From NCBI GenBank assembly GCA_023410885.1, contig JAEYPI010000054.1, positions 1-19,633 of the forward strand: DNA of 19,633 nucleotides, read 5' to 3'. Position numbers and translations under genes: made by a program. Each line of letters begins with the position of its first letter. Position 1 is the stretch's first letter. The notes beneath the pieces are model-generated. The model had not been told where the DNA came from. It saw only the letters and a program-made list of their open reading frames with translations, and did not search any database. The stretch comes from Bacillota bacterium (GTDB lineage Bacteria; Bacillota; Clostridia; DSM-8532). Shown piece by piece: positions 1-6,240 of this stretch.

Positions 1-959
1 CTCCCTTGGCTGCAGGAGCTTTGGTACTGGTTCTGGTATTTAATGGAAGCCCTATGATGTCTAAAAATCAAGAGGCAGCCGCTGCACCGCAAGCTTCAAA
101 TGCCGAGAGTGTTGAAATAGGAAGTGTGGTGGCTGCAGACCAAGATGCTTTAAGCGGTGATCAGGGCAAACGTTCGGATGAATTTAGTATTACGTTTGAC
201 GAGTCCAGGGCTCCTTCTGCGACGCCAAGTCCCGAAGTGCCCGAGAACGGTTTAGCAATAAAAAGCTTTACAGACGGAGATTCTACTTATCTTTTAGCAC
301 CCCTTAAATCTCTTCAGTCTTCACTAAACGATACAAAGAACGAGGTGGAGTCAGACGAAGCCCGGAACAGGGATGTGTTTGTAGGAGCCGTTAGTGAGTA
401 TAATACTGCAAATAGTACCCAGTTCACTTTGAATGAAGCCGGTGTAACCCGGATTCAAACCGTGATTCCTACGGGAGTGGACAGTGAGATGCTTGTAAAG
501 GCCAAGAGCTATAAGGAGCTGCTGAATGATACGGGATATTGGGCTTTGCCATTGAAGAATACCAATGGGATTATGGAGGGATTGCTGACCGTTAATGCCC
601 TTAATTCCGAAAATATGGACTTCTCTATATCCAGTCAAGATATTATCTATACCCATGAGCAAAAGCAGTATGTGATATCAACCCATCCTATCGGTGCATT
701 CATCAGTAAAAATTATGAGATGATGTTTGATTCCGACAGCCTCATAAAATGGGTTGAAGCCAAGGGCTATAAGAATGTTTATGATCCTGTTGTCGTCGAT
801 ATCAATTACGGCACCGATTTCCTGGTGTTTTTGGAGGCCGACCGCCAGGAACTGGCCATTCCTTTCCTGATAGACCCAGGCCTGTTTGGACTTGAGAGTA
901 AAAGGGTTTATGCACGGGATGAGCTGTTTAAGGTCATAAGTGAGCAAATGGTGAAGTGA
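1..959 (+). CDS. Membrane-anchored extracytoplasmic protein of unknown function, 5' end outside the window
   Basis: The reading frame is open from the first bases (codons begin at position 3), so the true start lies upstream; a TTG at 6 is in frame but has no ribosome binding site. The first 12 or so visible residues (LAAGALVLVLVF) look like the end of a membrane helix. They are followed by an Ala/Ser/Glu-rich and then Pro/Thr/Ser-rich linker (about residues 20-80, including SATPSPEVPE), typical of a stalk outside the membrane. The remaining 230 or so residues are a mixed alpha/beta soluble part with no cysteines and no motif I recognise. The architecture (short inside part lost, one helix, linker, outer domain) would fit a membrane-tethered sensor or anti-sigma-like protein, but that is only a shape argument. 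The gene ends with TGA at 957-959, and the tRNA-Tyr unit follows. Confidence 0.7.
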   Translation, partial: PLAAGALVLVLVFNGSPMMSKNQEAAAAPQASNAESVEIGSVVAADQDALSGDQGKRSDEFSITFDESRAPSATPSPEVPENGLAIKSFTDGDSTYLLAPLKSLQSSLNDTKNEVESDEARNRDVFVGAVSEYNTANSTQFTLNEAGVTRIQTVIPTGVDSEMLVKAKSYKELLNDTGYWALPLKNTNGIMEGLLTVNALNSENMDFSISSQDIIYTHEQKQYVISTHPIGAFISKNYEMMFDSDSLIKWVEAKGYKNVYDPVVVDINYGTDFLVFLEADRQELAIPFLIDPGLFGLESKRVYARDELFKVISEQMVK

Positions 960-1060
960 GTAAAGGGAGGAGCGAATCATACAAACCTTCCCCCTGTCAT
1001 ACCCATTAAATAGTTTACTTACGTTGTTTTAAAAGTTCTAATTTTTCTGATGAAAAAGGG

Positions 1061-1089
1061 TTGACAAGAAGCGCCGACCCATGTAATAT
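1061..1089 (+). promoter_or_regulatory. Promoter of the tRNA-Tyr gene
   Basis: A perfect -35 TTGACA (1061-1066) is followed after 17 bases by TAATAT (1084-1089), which keeps the key first, second, fifth and sixth bases of the -10 consensus. The tRNA 5' end lies 38 bases downstream of the -10 box, which suits a short 5' leader removed by RNase P. Confidence 0.7.
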
Positions 1090-1127
1090 AATACATGCGG
1101 CTCGAAAACAGCCTGAACACACAATAG

Positions 1128-1213
1128 GGGAGAATTCCCGAGCGGCCAATGGGGGCAGACTGTAAATCTGTTGTCTGACGACTTCGGTGGTTCGAATCCA
1201 CCTTCTCCCACCA
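1128..1213 (+). tRNA. tRNA-Tyr (GTA)
   Basis: An 86-nt class II tRNA with an encoded CCA end. The acceptor stem pairs GGGAGAA (1128-1134) with TTCTCCC (1203-1209), the discriminator is A1210 and CCA is 1211-1213. The anticodon loop CTGTAAA sits between GCAGA and TCTGT, placing the anticodon GTA at 1162-1164. The long variable arm (about 1171-1186) is as expected for bacterial tRNA-Tyr, and the T arm carries the standard GGTTCGAATCC. It is a single gene with its own promoter and terminator, not part of a tRNA cluster within this window. Confidence 0.97.
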
Positions 1214-1220
1214 AAATAAA

Positions 1221-1245
1221 AAACCGACCAATAGGTCGGTTTTTT
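1221..1245 (+). terminator. Rho-independent terminator of tRNA-Tyr
   Basis: A 9-bp perfect stem, AAACCGACC (1221-1229) with GGTCGGTTT (1234-1242), has a 4-base AATA loop and is followed by a T run, starting 8 bases after the CCA end. Confidence 0.92.
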
Positions 1246-1275
1246 GTTTTGCTGGGGGAGGGTTACTTTGATAAG

Positions 1276-1400
1276 AACCCTTTTTGCCAAAGGGCAAAAA
1301 GGTTCGTTGAAGTAGTTACTAAGCCATGATAGGCTTTGCCTTGAACTTTACTTCGCAGTGATATTCGGCTAACGACGAGTGATATCACTAAATTCTTCGA
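1276..1400. repeat. Cluster of short hairpins and AGTGATAT repeats in a noncoding stretch
   Basis: Three elements lie within 125 bases. CCTTTTTGCC (1279-1288) pairs perfectly with GGCAAAAAGG (1293-1302) around AAAG. AAGCC (1321-1325) pairs with GGCTT (1332-1336). AGTGATAT occurs at 1357-1364 and again at 1378-1385, the second copy being part of the 12-bp palindrome AGTGATATCACT (1378-1389). No open frame of note is present. The first hairpin could act as a second terminator in either direction, but it lacks a clear T tail. The whole looks like the debris or structured flank of a mobile segment; no transposase is seen. Confidence 0.45.
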
Positions 1401-1485
1401 CAAGATGGAAACGAACGACAGTAATGTTGATAGCTTTGTTTTTTTGTTATAGGTCGAGTTATAATAATTAAAAAGTGGTGATAGT

Positions 1486-2181
1486 ATGAAAATCGGAATA
1501 TTTACTGACTCTCATTATTCTTCACAGGAATTAACCTGCGGTAAGCGATATAACAGCAGATCCTTGTTAAAGATTAAGGAAGCATATACTGAATTTGAAG
1601 CTCAGAATTGCGATATCGTAATCTGTCTTGGCGACTTGATAGATAAGGAACATACGCATTTGAAGGAAATTGAAAACTTAAAAGCGGTCGCCGATGTTAT
1701 AAAGTTATCACCTATAGAAACCGTTTGCTTAATGGGAAATCACGATGCTTTTGCGTTTACTAAAGAAGAATTTTACGAAATCTTACAGGGTTGCAGTCCT
1801 GAAAATAAGTTTTATGACGGGAAAAATCTGATATTTTTAGATGCTTGTTATTTTAAAAACGGAAAGCATTATATGCCCGGTGATTCCGATTGGACCGATA
1901 CTTTTTTACCCGATGTCTTGATTTTTGAAAAAACACTAAAAGAAATCGACGGAGAAACCTACATATTTATACATCAAAATATTGATCCTTTAGTACCTGA
2001 AAATCACAGGCTTTTTAATGCCGACGAAATAAACAATATCATAAACAAGAGCAAAAGTGTAAAGGCAGTTTATCAAGGTCATTATCATGCGGGAAAGAAC
2101 AGCACACACAATGGCATAGAGTATATTGCCGTTCCTGCTATGTGTGAAAACGAAAAGGTGTATTTCATTATAGAAATTTAA
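1486..2181 (+). CDS. Calcineurin-like metallophosphoesterase
   Basis: This 231-residue protein shows the metal-binding signature of the metallophosphoesterase superfamily in order: D-S-H near the N-terminus (FTDSH, residues 7-11), GDLID (about 49-53), GNHDAF (about 84-89), a histidine in FIHQN, and GHYHAG near residue 200. These residues bind the two catalytic metal ions. It has no signal peptide or membrane helix and is therefore probably cytoplasmic. The substrate cannot be told; relatives cleave phosphoesters such as cyclic nucleotides, nucleotides or nucleic acid ends. The ATG at 1486 is preceded by only a weak GGTGAT ribosome site. It stands alone between the tRNA unit and the siderophore operon. 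Its base composition is clearly lower (about 30% G+C in 180 bases counted) than that of the neighbours, suggesting acquisition by transfer. Confidence 0.88.
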   Translation: MKIGIFTDSHYSSQELTCGKRYNSRSLLKIKEAYTEFEAQNCDIVICLGDLIDKEHTHLKEIENLKAVADVIKLSPIETVCLMGNHDAFAFTKEEFYEILQGCSPENKFYDGKNLIFLDACYFKNGKHYMPGDSDWTDTFLPDVLIFEKTLKEIDGETYIFIHQNIDPLVPENHRLFNADEINNIINKSKSVKAVYQGHYHAGKNSTHNGIEYIAVPAMCENEKVYFIIEI

Positions 2182-2270
2182 CCGTGGCATCCCCTCCAGA
2201 ATCCTGACGGCGGCATTGAATGGTGTTGCTGAATGTGATATTGCGATGTTACTTACTCCCCAAAAAAGTG

Positions 2271-2300
2271 TTGACATCGTAAGATGAGCTGTGGTAACAT
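2271..2300 (+). promoter_or_regulatory. Promoter of the siderophore transport operon
   Basis: A perfect -35 TTGACA (2271-2276) and a -10 TAACAT (2295-2300) lie 18 bases apart. Transcription would begin near 2307, directly before the first of three palindromic operators, so a repressor bound there could block promoter escape or early elongation. The untranslated leader would be about 130 bases. Confidence 0.6.
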
Positions 2301-2310
2301 CTATTGCGTA

Positions 2311-2328
2311 GGTTAGTTAAAACTAACC
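2311..2328. promoter_or_regulatory. Operator-like palindrome 1 of 3
   Basis: GGTTAG (2311-2316) and CTAACC (2323-2328) form an inverted repeat with six bases between. The core GTTAG-N6-CTAAC is shared with the two sites that follow, and its centre is at 2319.5. It lies just after the predicted transcription start. Confidence 0.65.
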
Positions 2329-2340
2329 AATTATTTTGGA

Positions 2341-2366
2341 AATAAGTTAGTTACCGCTAACTTATT
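2341..2366. promoter_or_regulatory. Operator-like palindrome 2 of 3 (longest arms)
   Basis: AATAAGTTAG (2341-2350) is the exact reverse complement of CTAACTTATT (2357-2366), giving 10-bp arms around six bases. The core GTTAG-N6-CTAAC is centred at 2353.5, exactly 34 bases from the first site. The arms could also form an RNA hairpin, but the other two sites have shorter arms, so the shared part is best read as a protein-binding site. Confidence 0.7.
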
Positions 2367-2379
2367 TATTTGACAGCAA

Positions 2380-2395
2380 GTTAGTCAACGCTAAC
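2380..2395. promoter_or_regulatory. Operator-like palindrome 3 of 3
   Basis: GTTAG (2380-2384) and CTAAC (2391-2395), six bases apart and centred at 2387.5, again exactly 34 bases from the previous site. A TTGACA at 2370-2375 and a TATGAT at 2398-2403 flank this copy, but their 22-base spacing is too long for a normal promoter. Confidence 0.65.
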
Positions 2396-2436
2396 CGTAT
2401 GATTTACAAATTGATGGGAGACATAAGGATTAAACG

Positions 2437-3402
2437 ATGAAAAATCGATGGTTATTAGTAATAGCTTTAATAGTGGTGGGGGTCTTCTCCCTTGGTGTTG
2501 GGGTGAAGGATTTTCAATGGTCGGGTTTGCTTCAAGCCAATAGTGAGGATGTCCACATCTTTCTTATAAGCAGACTGCCGCGTTTATTAAGTATCGTTAT
2601 CACAGGAGCGGGGTTGAGCATTGCGGGACAAATTATGCAGACCATCACCGGAAACCGCTTTGTATCACCCTCAACCGCTGGAACCATGGAATGGTGTAAG
2701 CTTGGTTGTCTCATCGCCATCATAGTGGCAGGCGGGCAGGATAAAATGTCAAAAATCCTCATTGCCTTTATCATTGCCTTCTTAGGAAACATTGTGTTTA
2801 TTAATGTGATACAACGTATACAGTACAAAAACGCCGTTATGGTTCCTTTGATCGGTTTGATGCTCGGAAGTGTTGTAAGCTCACTGACTACCTTTATTGC
2901 GTATCGTTTTGATTTGATTCAAAACATCAACTCCTGGCTACAGGGTAATTTTTCACTAATTATTAAGGGCAATTACGAACTGCTGTATATTGGATTCCCC
3001 TTAGTGGTGATAGCTTATCTCTATGCAGGTAAATTCACAATTGCAGGAATGGGTGAGAGCTTCGCTACCAATCTGGGTCTGAATTATAAAAAGGTTATCA
3101 CACTGGGACTTTTCATTGTTTCCCTGCTCACTACCGTAATCGTAGTTACCATTGGCAGTATTGCTTTTGTAGGGCTGATCATACCCAATCTCATTTCCCT
3201 TTATCGGGGGGATAATCTTAAAAACACACTATTTGAGACAGCGGCCTTAGGCTCACTCTTTTTACTCGTGTGTGATATCCTTGGCCGACTCCTCATATTC
3301 CCCTATGAAATTGCAATCAGTGTCATTGTCAGTGTAGTTGGCAGTATCATCTTTTTCACAATTTTGTTTGTTAAGAAAGGAAAGGCGGCTTTGGGCGCTT
3401 AG
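2437..3402 (+). CDS. yclN: Ferric-siderophore ABC transporter permease 1 (YclN/CeuB-like)
   Basis: A 321-residue integral membrane protein of the FecCD/BtuC permease family. It forms, with the next gene product, the membrane channel of an iron-siderophore importer. A hydrophobic helix opens the protein and about nine more follow. The sequence around residues 66-85 (QIMQTITGNRFVSPSTAGTM, then EW) is characteristic of the YclN/CeuB/FatD branch, and GSIAFVGLIIPNL near residue 245 is the conserved coupling region that meets the ATPase. The ATG at 2437 has AAGGAT and GGGAG upstream. It is first in a four-gene operon in the order permease, permease, ATPase, binding protein, the order of yclNOPQ (petrobactin) and ceuBCDE. 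The symbol is by family and order; the actual substrate is not shown. Confidence 0.88.
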   Translation: MKNRWLLVIALIVVGVFSLGVGVKDFQWSGLLQANSEDVHIFLISRLPRLLSIVITGAGLSIAGQIMQTITGNRFVSPSTAGTMEWCKLGCLIAIIVAGGQDKMSKILIAFIIAFLGNIVFINVIQRIQYKNAVMVPLIGLMLGSVVSSLTTFIAYRFDLIQNINSWLQGNFSLIIKGNYELLYIGFPLVVIAYLYAGKFTIAGMGESFATNLGLNYKKVITLGLFIVSLLTTVIVVTIGSIAFVGLIIPNLISLYRGDNLKNTLFETAALGSLFLLVCDILGRLLIFPYEIAISVIVSVVGSIIFFTILFVKKGKAALGA

Positions 3403-3411
3403 CAGTAAACG

Positions 3412-4383
3412 ATGCAGATGAAGAATTTACATAAGAAATCCTTTTTTATACCGCTTGTTCTCATAGGAGCGCTCCTCCTTTTAAGCTCTTTGTTCCTGTT
3501 TTTCGGGCTTACACCAAAAAATACTGCCTACTTCCTGCCGCGAAGAATAATCAAATGGGTAACAATCCTTTTGGTGGGGTATTGTGTAAGTTATTCTTCG
3601 GTTACCTTTCAGACTATTACCAATAACAAGCTATTAACTCCCAGTATTATAGGCTTGGATTCGCTCTATATGTTTATCCAGACCATCATTGTGTTGCTCC
3701 TGGGATCAGGTAAAATTGTCATGATGTCAGGGTATTCTAATTTTCTTATCTCTGTGGCGGCCATGATAATGAGTTCCTGGGTACTGTTCCTGTTCCTCTT
3801 CCGCGGTAATCAGAAAAATCTTTATTTTCTGGTTTTGGCAGGCACCATCATTGGTTCTTTGTTTAATGGTCTAGCAACCTTTATTCAAGTACTGATGGAC
3901 CCCAATGAATTTTCAATACTGCAAGGCAAAATGTTTGCAAGCTTCAACAATATTAATGAAAACCTGTTAAGTATTAGTCTTGGGGTGACGCTGATTGCCT
4001 TTTTAATCACCTTGAAGGACAACGCCAAATTGGATGTGGTATCCCTTGGACAAGATCATGCCATTAATTTGGGGGTTGCTTATCACAAGGTTGTACTCAA
4101 AAACCTGATGGTGACCGCTGTCCTGGTATCGGTTTCAACCGCTCTTGTAGGCCCCATCACTTTTCTCGGGATTCTAGTTGTCAGCATCGCCAGAAAGCTT
4201 GCCAACACCTATAAGCACAAGGTGCGTATTGCCATGACCTTCCTGATCAGTGTTGTAATGCTGATAGGCGCACTGCTTTTAACTGAACGGATTTTAAATT
4301 TTGGTACAACCATGAGTGCCATTATCAATTTTATCGGAGGCCTATACTTTATTTACTTGATTCTGAAGGAGAAAAAGGCATGA
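3412..4383 (+). CDS. yclO: Ferric-siderophore ABC transporter permease 2 (YclO/CeuC-like)
   Basis: A 323-residue FecCD-family permease with about nine or ten hydrophobic helices; the partner of the upstream permease in a heterodimeric channel. Family features include TFQTITNNKLLTPSIIGLDS (about residues 64-83), equivalent to the SPSTAGTM segment of permease 1, and ALVGPITFLGILV near residue 245 as the coupling region. The start at 3412 (MQMKNL) lies nine bases after the upstream stop and has no clear ribosome binding site, so translation probably depends on coupling; the ATG at 3418 is an alternative. The end overlaps the ATPase start by four bases (ATGA), a strong sign of one operon. Confidence 0.87.
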   Translation: MQMKNLHKKSFFIPLVLIGALLLLSSLFLFFGLTPKNTAYFLPRRIIKWVTILLVGYCVSYSSVTFQTITNNKLLTPSIIGLDSLYMFIQTIIVLLLGSGKIVMMSGYSNFLISVAAMIMSSWVLFLFLFRGNQKNLYFLVLAGTIIGSLFNGLATFIQVLMDPNEFSILQGKMFASFNNINENLLSISLGVTLIAFLITLKDNAKLDVVSLGQDHAINLGVAYHKVVLKNLMVTAVLVSVSTALVGPITFLGILVVSIARKLANTYKHKVRIAMTFLISVVMLIGALLLTERILNFGTTMSAIINFIGGLYFIYLILKEKKA

Positions 4384-5138
4384 TCAAATCAAACCATTTG
4401 ATAAAAAACTATGGTGAAAAAAGAGTTGTCGATGATGTCAACCTCGACTTACCAAAAGGTAAATTGATTGCGTTTATCGGTAGCAATGGTGCGGGAAAGA
4501 GTACGCTGATTTCCATGCTGAGCCGTATTATAACAAGAACTGAAGGATCGGTTTTTGTGGATGAAAAGGAAATCAGTCAGTGGGAGAGCAGTGATCTATC
4601 CAAACGCTTATCCATATTAAAGCAATCCAACCATCTTAATATTCGCCTAACCGTAAGGGAGCTTGTCAGCTTTGGCCGCTTTCCTTATTCCCAAGGTCGC
4701 ATTACCAAGGAGGACGAGGAGCAAATCAATAAGGCCATATCTTATTTGGATTTAAATGAAATGGAAAATGCATATCTTGATGAGCTGAGCGGTGGTCAGA
4801 GACAGATGGCTTATATCGCCATGATTATGGCTCAGAATACAGAGTATGTTTTTTTAGATGAACCCTTGAATAATTTGGACATGAAGCATTCGGTCCAGAT
4901 TATGCAGGTATTACGTAAAATGGTTGATGAAATGAACAAAACCATTATGGTGGTCATTCATGACATCAATTTTATCGCTAATTACGCTGACTATATTGTC
5001 GCCATGAAAAACGGCAGGGTCATCAGCGAGGGAAGAGCGGAGGATATGATTAAACGGGAGGTGTTAAGCCAAGTTTACGATATGGATATTGAGGTTCAAA
5101 CCTTGAATGGGAAACCGGTTTGTTTGTATTATAACTAA
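4380..5138 (+). CDS. yclP: Ferric-siderophore ABC transporter ATP-binding protein (YclP/CeuD-like)
   Basis: A 252-residue cytoplasmic ATPase that drives the importer. Motifs are complete: Walker A GSNGAGKS (residues 34-41), Q-loop around LKQSN (80-84), ABC signature LSGGQRQ (136-142), Walker B YVFLDE (156-161), D-loop NNLD and the switch histidine in VVIHDIN. The ATG overlaps the stop of permease 2. The length is normal for the FepC/YclP group. The stop is followed after 25 bases by the binding protein gene, which has its own strong ribosome site, fitting the need for more copies of the binding protein. Confidence 0.93.
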   Translation: MIKSNHLIKNYGEKRVVDDVNLDLPKGKLIAFIGSNGAGKSTLISMLSRIITRTEGSVFVDEKEISQWESSDLSKRLSILKQSNHLNIRLTVRELVSFGRFPYSQGRITKEDEEQINKAISYLDLNEMENAYLDELSGGQRQMAYIAMIMAQNTEYVFLDEPLNNLDMKHSVQIMQVLRKMVDEMNKTIMVVIHDINFIANYADYIVAMKNGRVISEGRAEDMIKREVLSQVYDMDIEVQTLNGKPVCLYYN

Positions 5139-5163
5139 ATTTAAATATCTGGAGGATATAAAA

Positions 5164-6165
5164 ATGAAAAAAATACTTGTACGTGCATTAACATTAGTTT
5201 TATCACTGGGAATTTTGGCAGGCTGCGGTGCTGCTTCACAGAGTTCCGATGGCAATACACCGGCAACAAAAGAAGCAGAAACAGCAACGGCGACGGCAGC
5301 GGCACCAGCAACACCGGAAGCAACACCATCACCCGAAATTAATATTACCCACAGTAAAGGCAGCTTTACCCTACCTGAAACCGCTAAAAAAGTTGTTGTA
5401 TTCGATATGGGCGCTCTTGACACCATTGATAAATTAGGTGCTGATGTAGAAATTGCTGTTCCAACAAGCAATATTCCCAGCAGCTTATCCAAATATGAAA
5501 CAGCCTACAATGCGGGTACCCTGTTTGAGCCCGATATGGAAGCGATTTTTAATTTTGAACCCGATGTTATCATTATCGGTGAGAGACAATCAGACTATTT
5601 TGATAAGATGAATGAAATTGCACCTACTCTATTTGTTCAACTCAATCCCGCTACTTATATGGACGATTTTAAACAGAATACTGAGAATATCGCAGCAGTC
5701 CTGGGAAAGACCGAAGAAGCTAAAACCCATTTGGCAGCAATCGATGCAGAAATTCAAGCCATCAGTGCCGTTGCACAAGCTTCTGAGGAAAAGGCCCTCG
5801 TCATATTGACTAATGATGGTAAAATCAGTGCATACGGAAAAGGTTCCCGCTTTGGCCTCATTCACCATGTATTAGGTGTAAAAACTGTTGATGAGGCTAT
5901 CGAAGCTTCTACCCATGGTCAAAGCACAAGCTATGAGTACATATCTGAGAAAAACCCTGACATTCTCTTTGTAGTAGACCGTACAGTTATTGCAGGCGGT
6001 TCTCAAAAAGCTAGTGACACCCTTAACAATGATTTAGTCAACGCTACAAATGCAGCAAAGAACAGCAAAATTGTTTACCTCAACCCTGAAGCATGGTATC
6101 TTGCTGATGGTGGATTGAACAATGTGGCCTTGATGTTAAGCGAAGTTAAGGCTGTACTTCAATAA
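5164..6165 (+). CDS. yclQ: Siderophore-binding lipoprotein (YclQ/CeuE-like)
   Basis: A 333-residue substrate-binding protein anchored to the outer face of the membrane. The signal peptide MKKILVRALTLVLSLGILAG ends at a lipobox (LAG-C21). A low-complexity Ala/Thr/Pro/Glu linker follows (about 27-58), then the periplasmic-binding fold. VVVFDMGALDTIDKLG and, later, SRFGLIHHVLG, STHGQSTSYEYI and FVVDR are typical of the YclQ/CeuE/FatB group that binds catecholate siderophores such as petrobactin or its parts; this is family knowledge, not proof of ligand. I chose the ATG at 5164 over an in-frame GTG/ATG-type extension from 5107 because GGAGG (5151-5155) sits eight bases upstream and the signal peptide then starts correctly. 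It is last in the operon and followed by a terminator. Confidence 0.92.
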   Translation: MKKILVRALTLVLSLGILAGCGAASQSSDGNTPATKEAETATATAAAPATPEATPSPEINITHSKGSFTLPETAKKVVVFDMGALDTIDKLGADVEIAVPTSNIPSSLSKYETAYNAGTLFEPDMEAIFNFEPDVIIIGERQSDYFDKMNEIAPTLFVQLNPATYMDDFKQNTENIAAVLGKTEEAKTHLAAIDAEIQAISAVAQASEEKALVILTNDGKISAYGKGSRFGLIHHVLGVKTVDEAIEASTHGQSTSYEYISEKNPDILFVVDRTVIAGGSQKASDTLNNDLVNATNAAKNSKIVYLNPEAWYLADGGLNNVALMLSEVKAVLQ

Positions 6166-6189
6166 ATCGCATAGTCTTCATTTTTAAAT

Positions 6190-6240
6190 GGAAGCATGGG
6201 GGGTTACCTTTACAAAAACTCCTTATGCTTCCTTTTTATT
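6190..6240 (+). terminator. Rho-independent terminator of the siderophore operon
   Basis: Bases 6190-6204 pair with 6218-6232 over 15 positions (GGAAGCAT with ATGCTTCC, then a G-rich part with three G-T wobbles and a closing T-A). The loop is 6205-6217 and the tail is TTTTTATTT. The stop codon of the convergent acyltransferase gene (6223-6225 on the minus strand) lies inside the 3' arm. Confidence 0.85.

Noticed and set aside
1015..1297. Two overlapping minus-strand open frames across the tRNA-Tyr gene
   Set aside because: They are antisense to the tRNA and its terminator; such frames (with wording like RRWIRTTEV or VDSNHRSRQTT) are a common false call over tRNA genes.
1990..2277. A 95-codon minus-strand frame at the end of the metallophosphoesterase gene
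   Set aside because: Most of it is antisense to a gene with clear motifs, and the rest runs into the siderophore promoter region. It has no ribosome site or recognised domain.
2311..2396. The evenly spaced repeats as a small CRISPR-like array
   Set aside because: The repeats are short palindromic 16-base cores with differing centres, only three copies, between a promoter and its gene; they fit operators, and no cas genes are present.
2370..2403. A second promoter with TTGACA (2370) and TATGAT (2398)
   Set aside because: The boxes are 22 bases apart, outside the workable 16-19 range.
2271..2436. The siderophore operators read as canonical DtxR/IdeR boxes
   Set aside because: The half-sites resemble them, but the six-base spacer does not fit the DtxR consensus, so I do not name the regulator.
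5107..5163. A 19-codon N-terminal extension of the siderophore-binding lipoprotein
   Set aside because: It overlaps the end of the ATPase gene and would bury the lipoprotein signal; GGAGG at 5151-5155 fixes the start at 5164.
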